From Aldrovandia affinis (Eukaryota > Chordata > Actinopteri > Notacanthiformes > Halosauridae), in the NCBI GenBank assembly GCA_029706075.1, contig JAINUG010000114.1, forward strand, positions 2,232,001 to 2,296,000: a stretch of DNA of 64,000 nt, given 5' to 3'. The position numbers were made by a program, and so were the translations under genes. Positions within the stretch are counted from its first letter, which is position 1. Every line of letters starts with the position of its first letter. The notes under the pieces are model-generated. The model saw nothing but the letters and a program-made list of their open reading frames with translations, did not search any database and had not been told where the DNA came from. This document shows positions 23,076-34,901 of this stretch, in pieces.

Positions 23076-23678
23076 TGTGGCAGCCCAAAGGGTTGCACCA
23101 GAAAATGGCTGCCTGGCCTCCAACACATGGCAGCCATTTTGACTACATTTCCCAGCAGACCACAGAAACACCTGAACGAAGTCAGGCAATGGGAGCTAAC
23201 GACCAGCTGAAAGCCATTTTGAAGGCCTATTTAAAGGGCTGAATCCCTTTGTTCTGCGATAGGAGTAGGAACGTGTTTGGGGAAGGAGTGCGGTGTGTTT
23301 AGAGAGAGAGAGAGCGAGAGAGCGAGAGAGCGAGAGAAAGAAACCTGTGGAAGTCGTGGACCAGCCAGGATTTGTAAAGAGTGTTGGAGTGTGTTTTTGT
23401 GTGTCTTTGAAATTGGATTGTGTTGGACTTTGACTACGGACTGGATTGCGGACTACGAACTGGATTTTGGACATTGGAACGGACTTGGACAACGAGATAA
23501 GGATTGTGGACTTTGTTTGTATTCCCCTGAAGACCCCACCCTTTGTTTCGTGTTGCCCTTGTTTGTTTGTACAATAAATCATTATTGTTGCTGATATTAC
23601 TGCCTCCTCCGTGTTCTTACACTTGCCTACGCCCCCTGCAAGGTCCGTGAGTGTCGCCCAACCCTTGGGGACGCCACA
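23076..23678 (+). repeat. 3' LTR (603 bp)
   Basis: Same ends and internal signals as the 5' LTR (TATTTAA 23228-23234, AATAAA 23573-23578). It is shorter only because the GA microsatellite has contracted or expanded. Confidence 0.95.
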
Positions 23679-23821
23679 GTGTATATACAATATATAAGCT
23701 TAAAGGCCATTTGTGTGTGTTGGAGAAAAAGTCAGTTATTGCCAGCACATGGTCACTTTTGGGATGGTTTGGCACATGGATTATGGGACGCATGAAACCT
23801 CACTCTCTCACTACTAGTGCA

Positions 23822-24039
23822 CATTTTTGGGCAAGCTACTTGGAAAATGTTGCAAGCTAAGCTACCAGTTACTCTACAAAAAACATAGCTCCACTACATT
23901 AAAGCTATTACTAATTGACAGCTATGAAAATCTATCCTGCTGTTTGATTTAGGAAATAATGACGCTACCACCACGCTACTGGGAAATGTAGTTAAGCTCA
24001 TAGCTTCGCTACTTGTAGTGACACTACTGCCCATCACTG
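23822..24039. mobile_element. Small hAT MITE (218 bp)
   Basis: The right end read inward is CAGTGATGGGCAGTAGTG and the left end is CATTTTTGGGCAAGCTAC, an imperfect inverted repeat. It is flanked by an exact 8-bp duplication CTAGTGCA (23814-23821, 24040-24047). The body is built of CTAC/GTAG words (AGCTTCGCTACTTGTAGTG), a style seen in fish hAT MITEs. Confidence 0.85.
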
Positions 24040-24047
24040 CTAGTGCA

Positions 24048-25233
24048 CACAATGAGGAGGATTCATGTGGTGAAAAACTCTGTCCTTAATGTTGGGAGAT
24101 TAATTCACAACATGCTCAATTCATGCATACACCTGAGTTCTGTTTGATCACTAGAGGTAATAAAAAAATATTGTTTAAAAAATCTATCTTAAATACAATA
24201 CTCAAAGTTAAGGACAAAGTGCTGTTATAGATTGAATGATTGGCTCCAAAGGGCCATAGGTTAAGTCGGTTAGGTTTGAATGGCCCTAGCAGTTCAATTC
24301 AATGATGTGAATGACCCACCGTGTTCTCCCCTGATATCTCTTTACTGTTTTGCTCTGCTTTTACAGATGCAACAGATGGTCATATGTTTCAAAATTCACT
24401 CAATGTTAATATTCATCACGAACAGACTGACTGTGAAAACCTGTGAATTATGCAGAAAGGTAAGACTATATACTTTGCTTTTTATGCATTCATAGCACTA
24501 CATGTGTACTACTTTTATCAGCTTTTTTAAAGAGCTTAGAATAGTTATTGTTAATGAATGTGTCTTACTAGTCAAACCTTTCCTGTTGTAGAGTGATTTA
24601 AATGAATAAATGCTTTTATTTAGAAAGAATACTGAAAAGGCATATCAAGGTTAACTGACTTTCTTCACAAAAACAGTTGGAAAGTGTGTTTTACTGAATC
24701 CATTACATCCAGGCAGCAGACATATGTCAGTCATAAGTATACAGTACATATGCAGACAGATACTGACATAGTTTCTATAAAGCTTGATAGGCTACTGAAA
24801 TTTGGGTCAAGCTTATGATCAGACTTATGCTCAAATCTATGTTTTCTTTTTTATGTTGTGTTTATCCCCTGAGCCAAACATCAACCTTAATCTGATGTGA
24901 GGTCTACATTTTCTGCATCAGTCAGCGTAGGGATTTTGCCCGTAGTCGTTTTAGTATGATGGCAAAGAAAAACTCTCCTATAACACATGGGATAGATGGA
25001 AAATTAATAGTTATTTCTATTTTTCTGCTTGGGGACCTCAGTTCAATAAAGTCTCTCAAAAACAAAAACAAAAGCATTTCTGGTCAGATTCAAGCTCAGA
25101 TTCAAATATTTGTTGCCTGTGTTCATAATTAATGGAGTAGGAGGGGAGATTCTTATATCAGAATATGAGGTTTAGCCATGAGGACCTTGTGGATTAAGCT
25201 CTCGCGTATAGGGTGGATATATTTGTAAACATT
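24048..25233. other. Unassigned AT-rich DNA
   Basis: No gene, RNA or transposon recognised. Confidence 0.5.
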
Positions 25234-25245
25234 TGTTCATGTTGT

Positions 25246-25551
25246 GGGCGGCATGGTGGTGCAGTGGATAGCACTGTCGCCGCACAGCAAGAAGGTCCTG
25301 GGTTTGAATCTCGGCCAGAGCCTTTCTGTGTGGAGTGTGGGTTTCCTCTGGGTACTCCAGTTTCCTCCCACAGTCCAAAGACATGCACATTAGGCTAATT
25401 GGAGAGTCTAAATTGCTTGTAGATATGAGTGTGTGAGTGAATGATGTATGTGCCCTGCGATGGATCGGCTACCTGTCCAGGATGTATTCCTGCCTCTCGC
25501 CCAATGCATGGGATAGCCTCCACCCCCGTGACCCTGACCCCCAACAATTAA
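25246..25551 (+). mobile_element. tRNA-derived SINE (GGCGGCAYGGTGGTGCAGTGG family)
   Basis: A tRNA-like head with A box TGGTGCAGTGG (25257-25267) and B box GGTTTGAATCT (25311-25321). The body 'cagtccaaagacatgcac' ... 'ctaattggagagtctaaatt' follows, then the 3' block 'ccctgcgatggatcgg' ... 'tcctgcctctcgccc'. The last part is degraded and the usual (TGGA)n tail is missing. It is flanked by an exact 12-bp duplication TGTTCATGTTGT (25234-25245, 25552-25563). This is a very abundant fish family; other copies are at 45330-45462 and 60877-61239. Confidence 0.92.
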
Positions 25552-25563
25552 TGTTCATGTTGT

Positions 25564-28500
25564 ACATTGTGCTGGCTATGAGGTGGATCATGTTTAGCTT
25601 AAGTGTTTCCACAAGGACTGGGCATCATGTACATGGAACACATTAATAAAGTATTAATTCAAAAATCTATTTATTGGGATGAGCAGAAATATTACTGCAC
25701 CTGATAGGAATCAAACCAGGAAGGCAAATCCGATTGGCTGTTTGATTACAGCGTTCCTCATCACAAACTTCCACAATTTGGGATGGCAGCTTCCCCAACT
25801 GCTGCATGAACAGGACACTCATTTCTGTCCGTGTACTTTAGATGCATGGCACTTGTCAGAGTGCGGGCTGATTACATGTTACAGGCGGTCCACATCTGTG
25901 TGCTCCGTGCTCATCGCTGTGGCTTATTGCTTTGATAAATTGTTCTGAGCAATGAATTTCCCATATGAACCTCTGAGGAGCCGTAAAATTATTTCACATG
26001 CTGGATTGCATTTTTATTGCCTCTGAAATATGTAAATGCATGAGCCGAGACCAAGGTACAGACACACACTTTAACAATTATTGTTGGAGGTCAGGTTTTA
26101 CAAATATAACCTCTATATTTCATGATAATTACACAGGTCATTTTTACAGATAATAAAGTGCCATATTCCCTCTCTGTAATAATTTTACCAGAAGCTTTTA
26201 CCAAATCTGTAAAATGATATGCCTAACAAAGGAACATTCATAGCGCATTCATAATGTTTTTGATCAATATTTAAATTTTCTCCAGTCAATAGTGTGGTAT
26301 CACATGAGGGCTGGATAATTGGACATTTCCAAGCCTGGGTAAACTACACCAAAGGGACACTTCAGTCTTCTATCAGCTAAACGCACAGGGCCCTCCTTTG
26401 CAAAGTCATAGACGACTGTTGGAAAAAACACAGTTACTACCTGGTAACTGTTGTCAATCATATCATCATATGATTGGTAAGCAGTAATCATTCAGAATCA
26501 TCAAAAATATAGGTATAGCAAAAATAAAACATAAAAGGAAACAGAGAATTATGTAAATACAATGTTCTGTGAGAAAAAAATAATAATAATTGAGCATTTT
26601 CAGTCAAAACCTACATCGATGCCATTTGAATGGGGAAAAGGTTTACTTCATGAAAAACCTCCCTGTATGGCAAGACCATAGAAGCTGCAGTGTGTGAATT
26701 AACACCAGAAAATAAGCATAGTAGCAGCAGTTTCCTTTTACAAATGTTCAGAATTCAGAAGCAATGTTCCGAAGAGTGCAAAATGAGAGGTTGTAAAAAT
26801 TGCTTCCTGTTGCTGTGTAACAATATGTAATAAATGATGAGTTATGATATTGCAATTTTACATAGGTGTTGGAAGCCTAACCCGATAACCAATTCCATAC
26901 TAGGGGTTGAATTAAATGTTGAAAGAAAGGAACATGGAGGACAAGCACTTTGACTTACACTTCCAGCAGCGTTTCCGTTATTCAGAGTGGAATGAAAAAC
27001 ATTTAGGCCACGGTTCTTTGCCAGTTATGTGTTACACTAGAGACTGTCAAGCAGAAACCTTTCAGTTTCCATCTGCCATGCTTCTCGGAGATTTTTAGTT
27101 TGTAGATATGTTATTTACTGAACAGATATTCTGCTCGTGTGCTTAATATTGAGAACTCTAATGTATATCAGAATCTCTTAGACACAGAATTACAGAGGGC
27201 TGATGGAACTCAGAGCCTCACAATCTCCTACTTAACGGTCTCTGGTAATAGACGCTTCTGCCGTTATTCGTGCTGCAATGCCAGCTGTGAATGTTTTGTA
27301 TTTGATGACAGCACGTCATGAACATCCATAATGAGAGGGAAAATCAACACTTTTATCAGCACATTAGGACCAGGTTTTAGAAAATCAGAACACATTTAGC
27401 TTCAGCAATGGTAGAGGCAGCTTTTTGTACTTTTAAGTACACTGAGCTGAATGGCTGTGCAGTAAATAGAATAACTGTGATTATACTTCAGTGTACTTTG
27501 GTGCACTTCTCAGATAAAATACTGAACAGAAAACTGAACAGACATTTCTGTACATAGTATTTCTTCTACTACAAAAATAATTCTAATAATATGCACATGA
27601 CATGTTTGACACAATCTTGTGTAATCCTGCTTACATGTTACCACTAATGAGTAAATAAAAGATTTAAAATGATCGTCCCGTTAATTTTTTAATAGTTAAT
27701 TTTCTCCATCCTTTACCAGTAAAATAATGTCTGTATGAGTTAACATGAGTCAATATGGATTGTATAAATGATAGCAAGTTTAACAGTGAACTGGGGAGTT
27801 GCAGAGCTTTAGCGGTTGAAATAAAACAGAAACCTGGCGATGCATGACAAATGTACACAAACAGATGTTCATTTCAGAGGACAGCAGGAAGCGGAGATTG
27901 TTTTGGATTGTGAATGAGTAAACCGGTGAGCTGGGTTTAAAATGCTGGGGTGCTTGCCTCCTGACAGCCCTCACTCTGTTCTGGGGTACAGTGTGAGATA
28001 CAAATTCACAGGTTCAACATTTCATGTGGTTATTTAAAAATAAATCTTTAGGTATTGTATATTATTACTATTTTGGCAGTTTTATTTATTTATTTCATCA
28101 CATAATAACAAAATATATAAAGGCATGAAAATATGATACAATATGCCATTTGCCATGCCATTTGGCATGCAGGACTGAGTGGTCCTGTATAGTGCCCATT
28201 TTAGAACAGTGTTAGACATCAGAAGTTGTAACAAAACTCCCTCAGACAAATCTCTCTCATTGGGAGTTGGTGTCAAAGTCAGCTAGACAAGCCTTCATCA
28301 GGTATCATCATCAGAAGAACTCAACTAATAAACAAATCCATGAAGCAGCCCTGGCAATATTATTTTAGTAGAGATTGGTTGCTAGCATTAGCTACATATA
28401 AAGAAATTAATAGCAAACTAGTTAGTGTCAGCTGACTGATGGACCTTGAAGTGTCACTGGTAGCCTGATAAAGTTACCAAAATGATTATGCCCATAAATT

Positions 28501-31190
28501 CTACTAAATCTTCAACTCAGGAAGTCCTCCTGCTCAGGAAAAATCTGTGGGTTACCATACAGTAGCCTATACTGTGGTTATTTCATCCTGTTTGCCCTTT
28601 CAAGATGGCAACAAAAGGAACATGTCAAGCAGATGCAATGGATGTTTCACATGCACAGCCCATAAAGGGAGGATATTTGCTGATGCAAAGTGGCATAGTC
28701 CCTATGGACAGATACACTAAGGGCATCCATGGCTGTTCAGAAAATTTAGAGGTTTACACATCTAGCTAGGTAGTGTAACTGTACCTTTGCCACCCTGTTA
28801 GTTGCATAACAGTATTCTAGAATCTGTCTCTTCTAAAAAAAACCTGGAAATTCAGTGATATTTGCAAATGTCCTGTTTGTCCAAACACAGGACTAGCCAC
28901 AGATATATTCTACATTATATATTCTGTGAACAAAACAAAAGAATGTAAACACTTAGGTAAATAATGTACAACAAGTACATGCAAATCAGCGGCTAACACA
29001 GAGATGTGTCATTTGATGTGCAAGGAAAAACACATTAGCAACTGCATCACTTGACCAGAAATTTCAACTTGTGGCAAAAGCAGTCACTTTCATAAAAAGC
29101 AGTGGTGACCCAACATTATTAAGGCACTTTACATTGGTGTCTCTATTTTATTGCTCACTACCTATAGGTCATAGCCTACATGGGAAAACAGTATGGTGGC
29201 TACATTAATACCCGATACCTTGAAAACATGGAGAATTGTCAATTATATCATAGTCAGGAGGATACATTACAATCAGAAGACAGATTGTGGGTCCACAGCA
29301 CATATAATCTAGCCCTGACCTCAGAGCCACTATAGGCACTTAATATGAGTGGTTTCCATAAATATTCAGTTGCATAAATTGTAACTCTGTCAAATATATG
29401 CTATTTAATTGCTCTGGATAAGGGTGGCTGCAAAGCAATAATAATAATAATTGTTTGAATAAAAATGATTGCACAGACTTAACACTTCTGGGACATGAGC
29501 AAACCCACAGAGCTCTGAGATACTGGCTGCATACTCCATTGGGGGAGGCAAAGACCTTTCTTTTATTGGATAATTATCCTGCATTATTAACAAGCTGTTA
29601 ATAGGGTTCACATGCACATGCTGCTGATTCCTTTTTACTTGATTGTGTCTAGTGTGGGAGTTCTTCACACAAAAACACTTTATGAACTGTACGAAAATAA
29701 AACGATTTTAAAAGTTTAAAACAAAGCTGTCTATCATCAGCATGGTTTAATGTGAAACAAATTATGTGTTTCTTATTTAAATTATTTATAAAAACAGGCT
29801 CAGGGAAAATATAGTTGTCAAGGTCAGTTACATTTTTTTGCTTACCCCTTGCCAATGTGGTACCTCAAAGCTTTGATTGAGTGCGCATGCCCATTTCAAA
29901 TCAATGCTTACGAGCCACACAGAATAGCAATTAATGAGAGAAAACAATGGTGAAAACAGACACCATATAAGCTACCGTGTCAGTCCATTATCTCCCAAAA
30001 AGAAGCAACTGCCTTACAGACCTTGTATCTACTAATACAATCAACTAGTGTGTGATGCAGCATCCCGCAAAATACAGGAACACGAGTTAAGAATCAGCCA
30101 AGATTTTCATCTAGTTAATATATTATTTTATATGGATAATAACCTTCTTAACGATGTAGCTTACTTAATATGTTTTATAATTATTATTATTTAAGATATT
30201 ATTTGGTTGTTGTCCTACATATGTGCCTATTATTATGCAGTAGATACTACTGTTTGTGATATTCTGTGTTAATTGTAAAATTCCCCCTAGTGTGAAAGTG
30301 TTTTATTTGTAATATTACTTTTGTTCTTTGTTGTGATGTTATATTATACGATTGTTATACCATTGTTATGTAATTAAATAATCATTAAAAAAATCCAGTT
30401 GTCATTTCTGAAGAGTGTGTACTCACGTGGTTTTTGCATTAATAAAGTTAAATATTATCTCATCATCTCACTCCGGCAGCCATGTCATCTAATGTAACAA
30501 ACCCTACAAAAGATGGTGCTGCTGGAGATCAATGTAGTAAGCAGATGATCCCCTTTAGAAATAACAGCTGCTTCTCTGCTTATAACGTCGGAGCCCCATA
30601 ACAATCTGTCGTTCTTCCTTCGTCAGCAGCTGTACAGTGGGATTTACAGGACTAAAGCTGCCTAATGGTACCTTTTCCAGCCCATAGACAGCACAGAGCA
30701 AGACGGATTAAAGCTATAATACTGGTGTGATTCGCATTCGTCCTGGGCATTGAGTGACAAATGTAACTGTTTTATTTCACGTCAATGTAAATCAGGAAAA
30801 TGGAATACCATTACTGCTGGTAATAGGTACTATTGCTTTGAATACGCATTGTTAATTACCAATAAAAGTATTTTCTCTGCCGACCAAAAATGAACGTTGT
30901 TTTCATGGATTTTAACAACTGTCCATCCTGTTCTTTTGTCCAAGTGTGGTGTAGAATCAGTTGGCCGCTTACCTGTTTCTTTGATCTCAAGAAAACACAG
31001 TTCCATCCTTCGCTCATGATGAGATATAGATAAAAACGTACTTTGGGCTGGGAAAGTCAGGGGAGTCTAGAAGGATGGTAAAATCAGCACAGATGTGGTG
31101 TTACTCTCTCCTTTCACAAGAGAATCCTAATATTTGTTTTAATGGTGTTTAATATACACAAGGGACATTTTCAGAAAGAGAAAAAACGTA
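25564..31190. other. Unassigned DNA, no gene seen
   Basis: No coding or RNA gene. Stretches at about 25820-26060, 26930-27330 and 30460-30780 are repeat-free, of balanced composition, and contain homeodomain/POU-like words (ATTTGCAT-type, TAAT). They are candidates for conserved non-coding elements. A short SINE-tail-like motif is at 29411-29431. Confidence 0.45.
29411..29455 (+). mobile_element. Possible SINE/LINE 3'-tail fragment
   Basis: 'gctctggataagggtggctgc' is followed by an AAT-rich run. It resembles the CTCTGGATAAGAGTGTCTGC tail of the SINE at 62992-63228 but is short and diverged. Confidence 0.35.
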
Positions 31191-31198
31191 TATATAAC

Positions 31199-32175
31199 CT
31201 GGCCCAATTGGTGCCCTAGGTGAGATCAGTTAATTATGCACAAACGAGACTTAAGATAGCTTCTGCTGTTTTGCTGCTAGTTTAGCTGGACTATATGCAT
31301 GTTAACTAGTTAGTAGTAAGCTCATAGTGATGCAGTATAGCACTATTATTACCCAAACAAATTAACAGAAAATGTTCATGATGATAGTCAAGAAAGGCAT
31401 TTTGTTCAGTGTCATTATAGCCAGCGTAATTTTAGCTAAATGCTTGAGCTACTAGCTAGCATTAACTTTAGTATAGCAATTGATGCAATACCTAGCTAGC
31501 ACGATTATTTACTAGGCTACTTCAAAACATAATGTTCATGATGAGATGACATAACACATACCTTTATCGTTGGCCCGTTTCTCCTCTTCTTCTTTTCTCT
31601 TTTTTCTAAACTGAAATCCCGAAGTCTTTTATCTTTTCATTTTGGCAACGTACCTCAATGTGTGTGTGACACGATTGTTTGTGTGACTAAACAAGAGATT
31701 AAACCATTTCACCTTGGTGGTGTACAGACTCGTTTTTATTTATCATTATATTTTAAACCAGGCAAAATTGCAGCTGTATATCAGTAGCTATTGAGATATT
31801 ATTTCCATTGTGTATTTTACGAGAGCAAGGGCGCATTTGGTTGCAATGTTAATTTGTGATTTAATTGATTGACTTGTACTGTACAGTGTGAGTTTGAGAG
31901 GCGCTATTGACCTCCACCCCTCTCCCACTTCTGGCTTCTAGCAGGTGAGGATTAGGAGACTTCATAGGTTGACAGACAGTAGAAGCAGTGGTGGAAAAAG
32001 TTACATCATGCCTGCCTGATGCTAGTGTAGCACTGTAGCACAGGGCTGAGTTCATGACTGAAGTGAGCGCGCGTCTGTGTCTGTATATGGAGAGCTGTGT
32101 GCATGCACATGTGCCCCTTGCCAGCGTGCCGCCCTAGGCGACTGCCTATGTTGCCTATGCCAGGATCCGCCACTG
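31199..32175. mobile_element. Probable non-autonomous hAT element (977 bp)
   Basis: The right end read inward is CAGTGGCGGATCCTGGCATA, then 'ggcaacataggcagtcgcct', 'agggcggca', a recognisable fish hAT terminus. The left side starts CTGGCCCAATTGGTGCCCTA, which looks like the matching subterminal block with the first bases lost. TATATAAC occurs at both edges (31191-31198, 32176-32183). It is an 8-bp match but AT-rich, so it carries limited weight. No transposase frame is present. Confidence 0.55.
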
Positions 32176-32183
32176 TATATAAC

Positions 32184-34893
32184 TATATATTAAAAACCCT
32201 CTCAGGTGAAGTAATTGTGTAAAGGTAAAGTGTTTTCCCTTTTAAGTCAAAGTTAAGAACCAATGTTGATGTGTTGATACCTCTCTCATTAGCTGTGATG
32301 TAATGCTACCCCTCCTCTTACATGTTACATCAGGACAGTCAAACACCTAAATAATAAAACTTACATTAGAGAAAAGCAGGAGAGCTTGCACATTTGTTTT
32401 TGATTACATTATATTTAGAGATAGTTGTTGGTGCCAAATGTTTAATTAGAGTGAGAGAACAGGAGCTTATTATCCATCCTTCAAATAGGTAAGTGACGAA
32501 TGTCAAAGCTTTATTTGCGTGAAAAACATCAAATGGTGTACTCATCAAATATTCAACAGGATTGTATTTCTAAAGAAGACAACAAGGGAACAAGTAGCAT
32601 TAATATTTATGACTAATGGCACAGTATTGACAATTACAAACGAATTTCCAAATTGGAAACTAAATTGTGTTTTAAGTTTTGAATTGCAGTTTGTTCATTG
32701 CAAATATTTCCAAAGATGCTTAAAGCTATTGAATGATATATTACATGTATGGATCCAAGAAGATAAGTATGTTTAATAATTTTGCCATTTTTTCTTCAGA
32801 CAGAACTGTGGTAAATTCAACGCAATCTGTTTCAAACCATATAACCAAGTGAATTGTTTAATAACTATTGCTATATTGAAACTATTGAAAAACAATGTTA
32901 TTACATTATGTAATATTATATTATATTATAGATTAATATAATTATAAAGTCTTTCTGCACCAGTCCTTTCTTACATGTGTAATTACTATGCACAAACCAG
33001 GTAAATACATAAATAGTGTGTAATCAATAAGTAGCCATTGTCAATAGGTATTGCACAGTAGTTACACTGTAACTGCCTATTTACAGTTTATTCAATAATT
33101 TACGATTTTTATGAACACTCTTAAGGAAAGCAATCACTGTCACTGCTGTTCAACTGAGCCCTTGTGTGGGACACATGAGGTTTGATAGAGCCACAAAAAT
33201 GTGTTGTTTTGTTTCAGCCAATGACAGATTACTCCACTGTTCATGTGACTGAGAGAGAATGGTCCACAGCCAGGTGGGCTCTGACTGCTGTTTAACCTCT
33301 GGGGGACCTGCACTACACCAGGCCAACAGGAAGAGGGTGGCAGAAACTCAAGCGTCCCTGATGGGCTCTTTCTCTCTGTTTTCCTCTCGGCTCTATGGTC
33401 GCCTCCTGGGAAATCCCACAGGGATTCAGTGGTGCTTAAAGGAGGAATAGAGGCATTCAAGAGTCTCTCAGGAAAGTGTATCTGTGCTCTTTATGATGAG
33501 CCATACACTCTTGGAGGAAGCTCAGGTACGGTAACTGCAACTTGACATTGCTGTTGCCATATTTTAGTGCCTGGAGCAACGTCAAAGAATGTTCCTCTTC
33601 CACGCTTTAAAAAAACAAAACTATTAATCCCTAAAAATCAATAAAAAGTCAGAAGTATATTATTCTTTAAATGTTCTGTTAGGAAATAGAATTTTATTTT
33701 ATTGGTTTTTTTTTAGGTTCATGATGGATAAAGATACAGTAACTTTTATTATTATTTATTTATTTATTTATTTAATTTATTATTATTATTATTTATTATT
33801 ATTATTATTATTACAGAAAATCTGTAGCTTTTGTTTCATCTTTTTTTTCTGTGCATGTGTGTGCATGCATGCGTGTGTCAGAAAATGGAAGACAAAGCCA
33901 TTCTCATCACTACATCAATGCAGAGCCACATATAAAGTCAATCAGGACCAAAGCCTTGCAGTGGTAGATTCACAGACTAAGATCAAAGGGAGGGTATATA
34001 TCTCCCACGGTGCCTGGGAAATCGATTATTAAGATTGTTCTCCACATTCACATTAGAGCGTGGCGTAGCATGGAGCTGTTGGTTCAGGACTTCTCTGACC
34101 TTGTTCTCTCCTCCAGTTAGAATCCTCCTGGCTTATGTCAGTCAGAGTTCCCCAATCAGCAGAGATTAAAAAAGCAGTCTCGCGTGTCGTCATTTCACTT
34201 TCTGAGCCGATGAGTTTACTGCGCCGCAGTCCGCAAGACAAGGGAAGAAACCCGGCAGATTAACGGAGATCATCCGTCATCACAGGAGTCGGAATCCACA
34301 GGAGCTTTCTGTCACAGACATGACTCGGAGATGTGCATGCGCAAGCAAACACTGTTTGTTTTTGTTCTTGAGGCAGAAACAGATGCTTTGAATGTCAATA
34401 GCCATACTGGAAGTGAAGCAATGGAATTGGAACATTTTTGTTTTGGAGATGGTGGAATATCAGACCCTGAACTCAGTGGAACAAGAAGGATTTTTATTTG
34501 CTTTGGATTTTTTGTGGCCTGACTTCAAGCCTGTTATGTCAGTGCAGTAATTGTATTTTACTGTTGTGTTGTGAGCATTCTTTTGGAAATGTAGGCCAGG
34601 ATTCAATCAACATTTCTCTTAAATATTTTTTTTTCTTCCAGATAATTGTGAGTCAAAGTTAAGGACTAATGTTGAATGAATTCAGCCCTTAGTCTGAGAG
34701 AGTTTTAGATGTGTAGTTTGGGATTTTGTCTTCCTATTTTGGTTCAACCAAAATGTATGAAAAATTAATTCAGAGACATTTTTCAGCCCATATCTTAGGG
34801 AAATCCAGCTTGGATCCTAGCTTCAAAGGGTCACAGTTAAAGCTCTAACTGATTTCAGAGTTCAGTCTAATTAGAGAAAAATAAGACGTGGTA
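32184..34893. other. Unassigned DNA
   Basis: No gene seen. It includes a TTA-rich microsatellite (33745-33813) and GC-balanced repeat-free stretches at 33140-33480 and 34060-34320. Open frames of about 60-106 codons there have no domain signature. Confidence 0.45.
33745..33813. repeat. (TTA)n/(TTTA)n microsatellite
   Basis: Alternating TTA and TTTA units over about 70 bp. They create a spurious Ile/Tyr/Leu-rich frame. Confidence 0.9.
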
Positions 34894-34901
34894 CTTCCAG
34901 C

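Larger units (their letters stand above)
20228..23678 (+). mobile_element. Young LTR retrotransposon with coiled-coil cargo, no pol
   Basis: Two direct LTRs (20228-20868 and 23076-23678) bound a 2.2-kb interior. The LTRs begin TGTGGCAG and end GCCACA. I see no base substitution between them; the only difference is the length of a GA microsatellite, about 38 bp. The flanks share GTGT (20224-20227, 23679-23682), a possible 4-bp target duplication, though the context is GT-rich. A primer-binding-like site follows the 5' LTR and a purine tract precedes the 3' LTR. The interior encodes neither protease, RT, RNase H nor integrase, so the element must have been mobilised in trans. It resembles a LARD-type non-autonomous element, but with one long open frame. 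Confidence 0.93.

Noticed and set aside
33140-33460. 106-codon minus-strand frame (Pro/Ser-rich)
   Set aside because: No domain, no flanking splice signals I trust; treated as chance in GC-balanced DNA.
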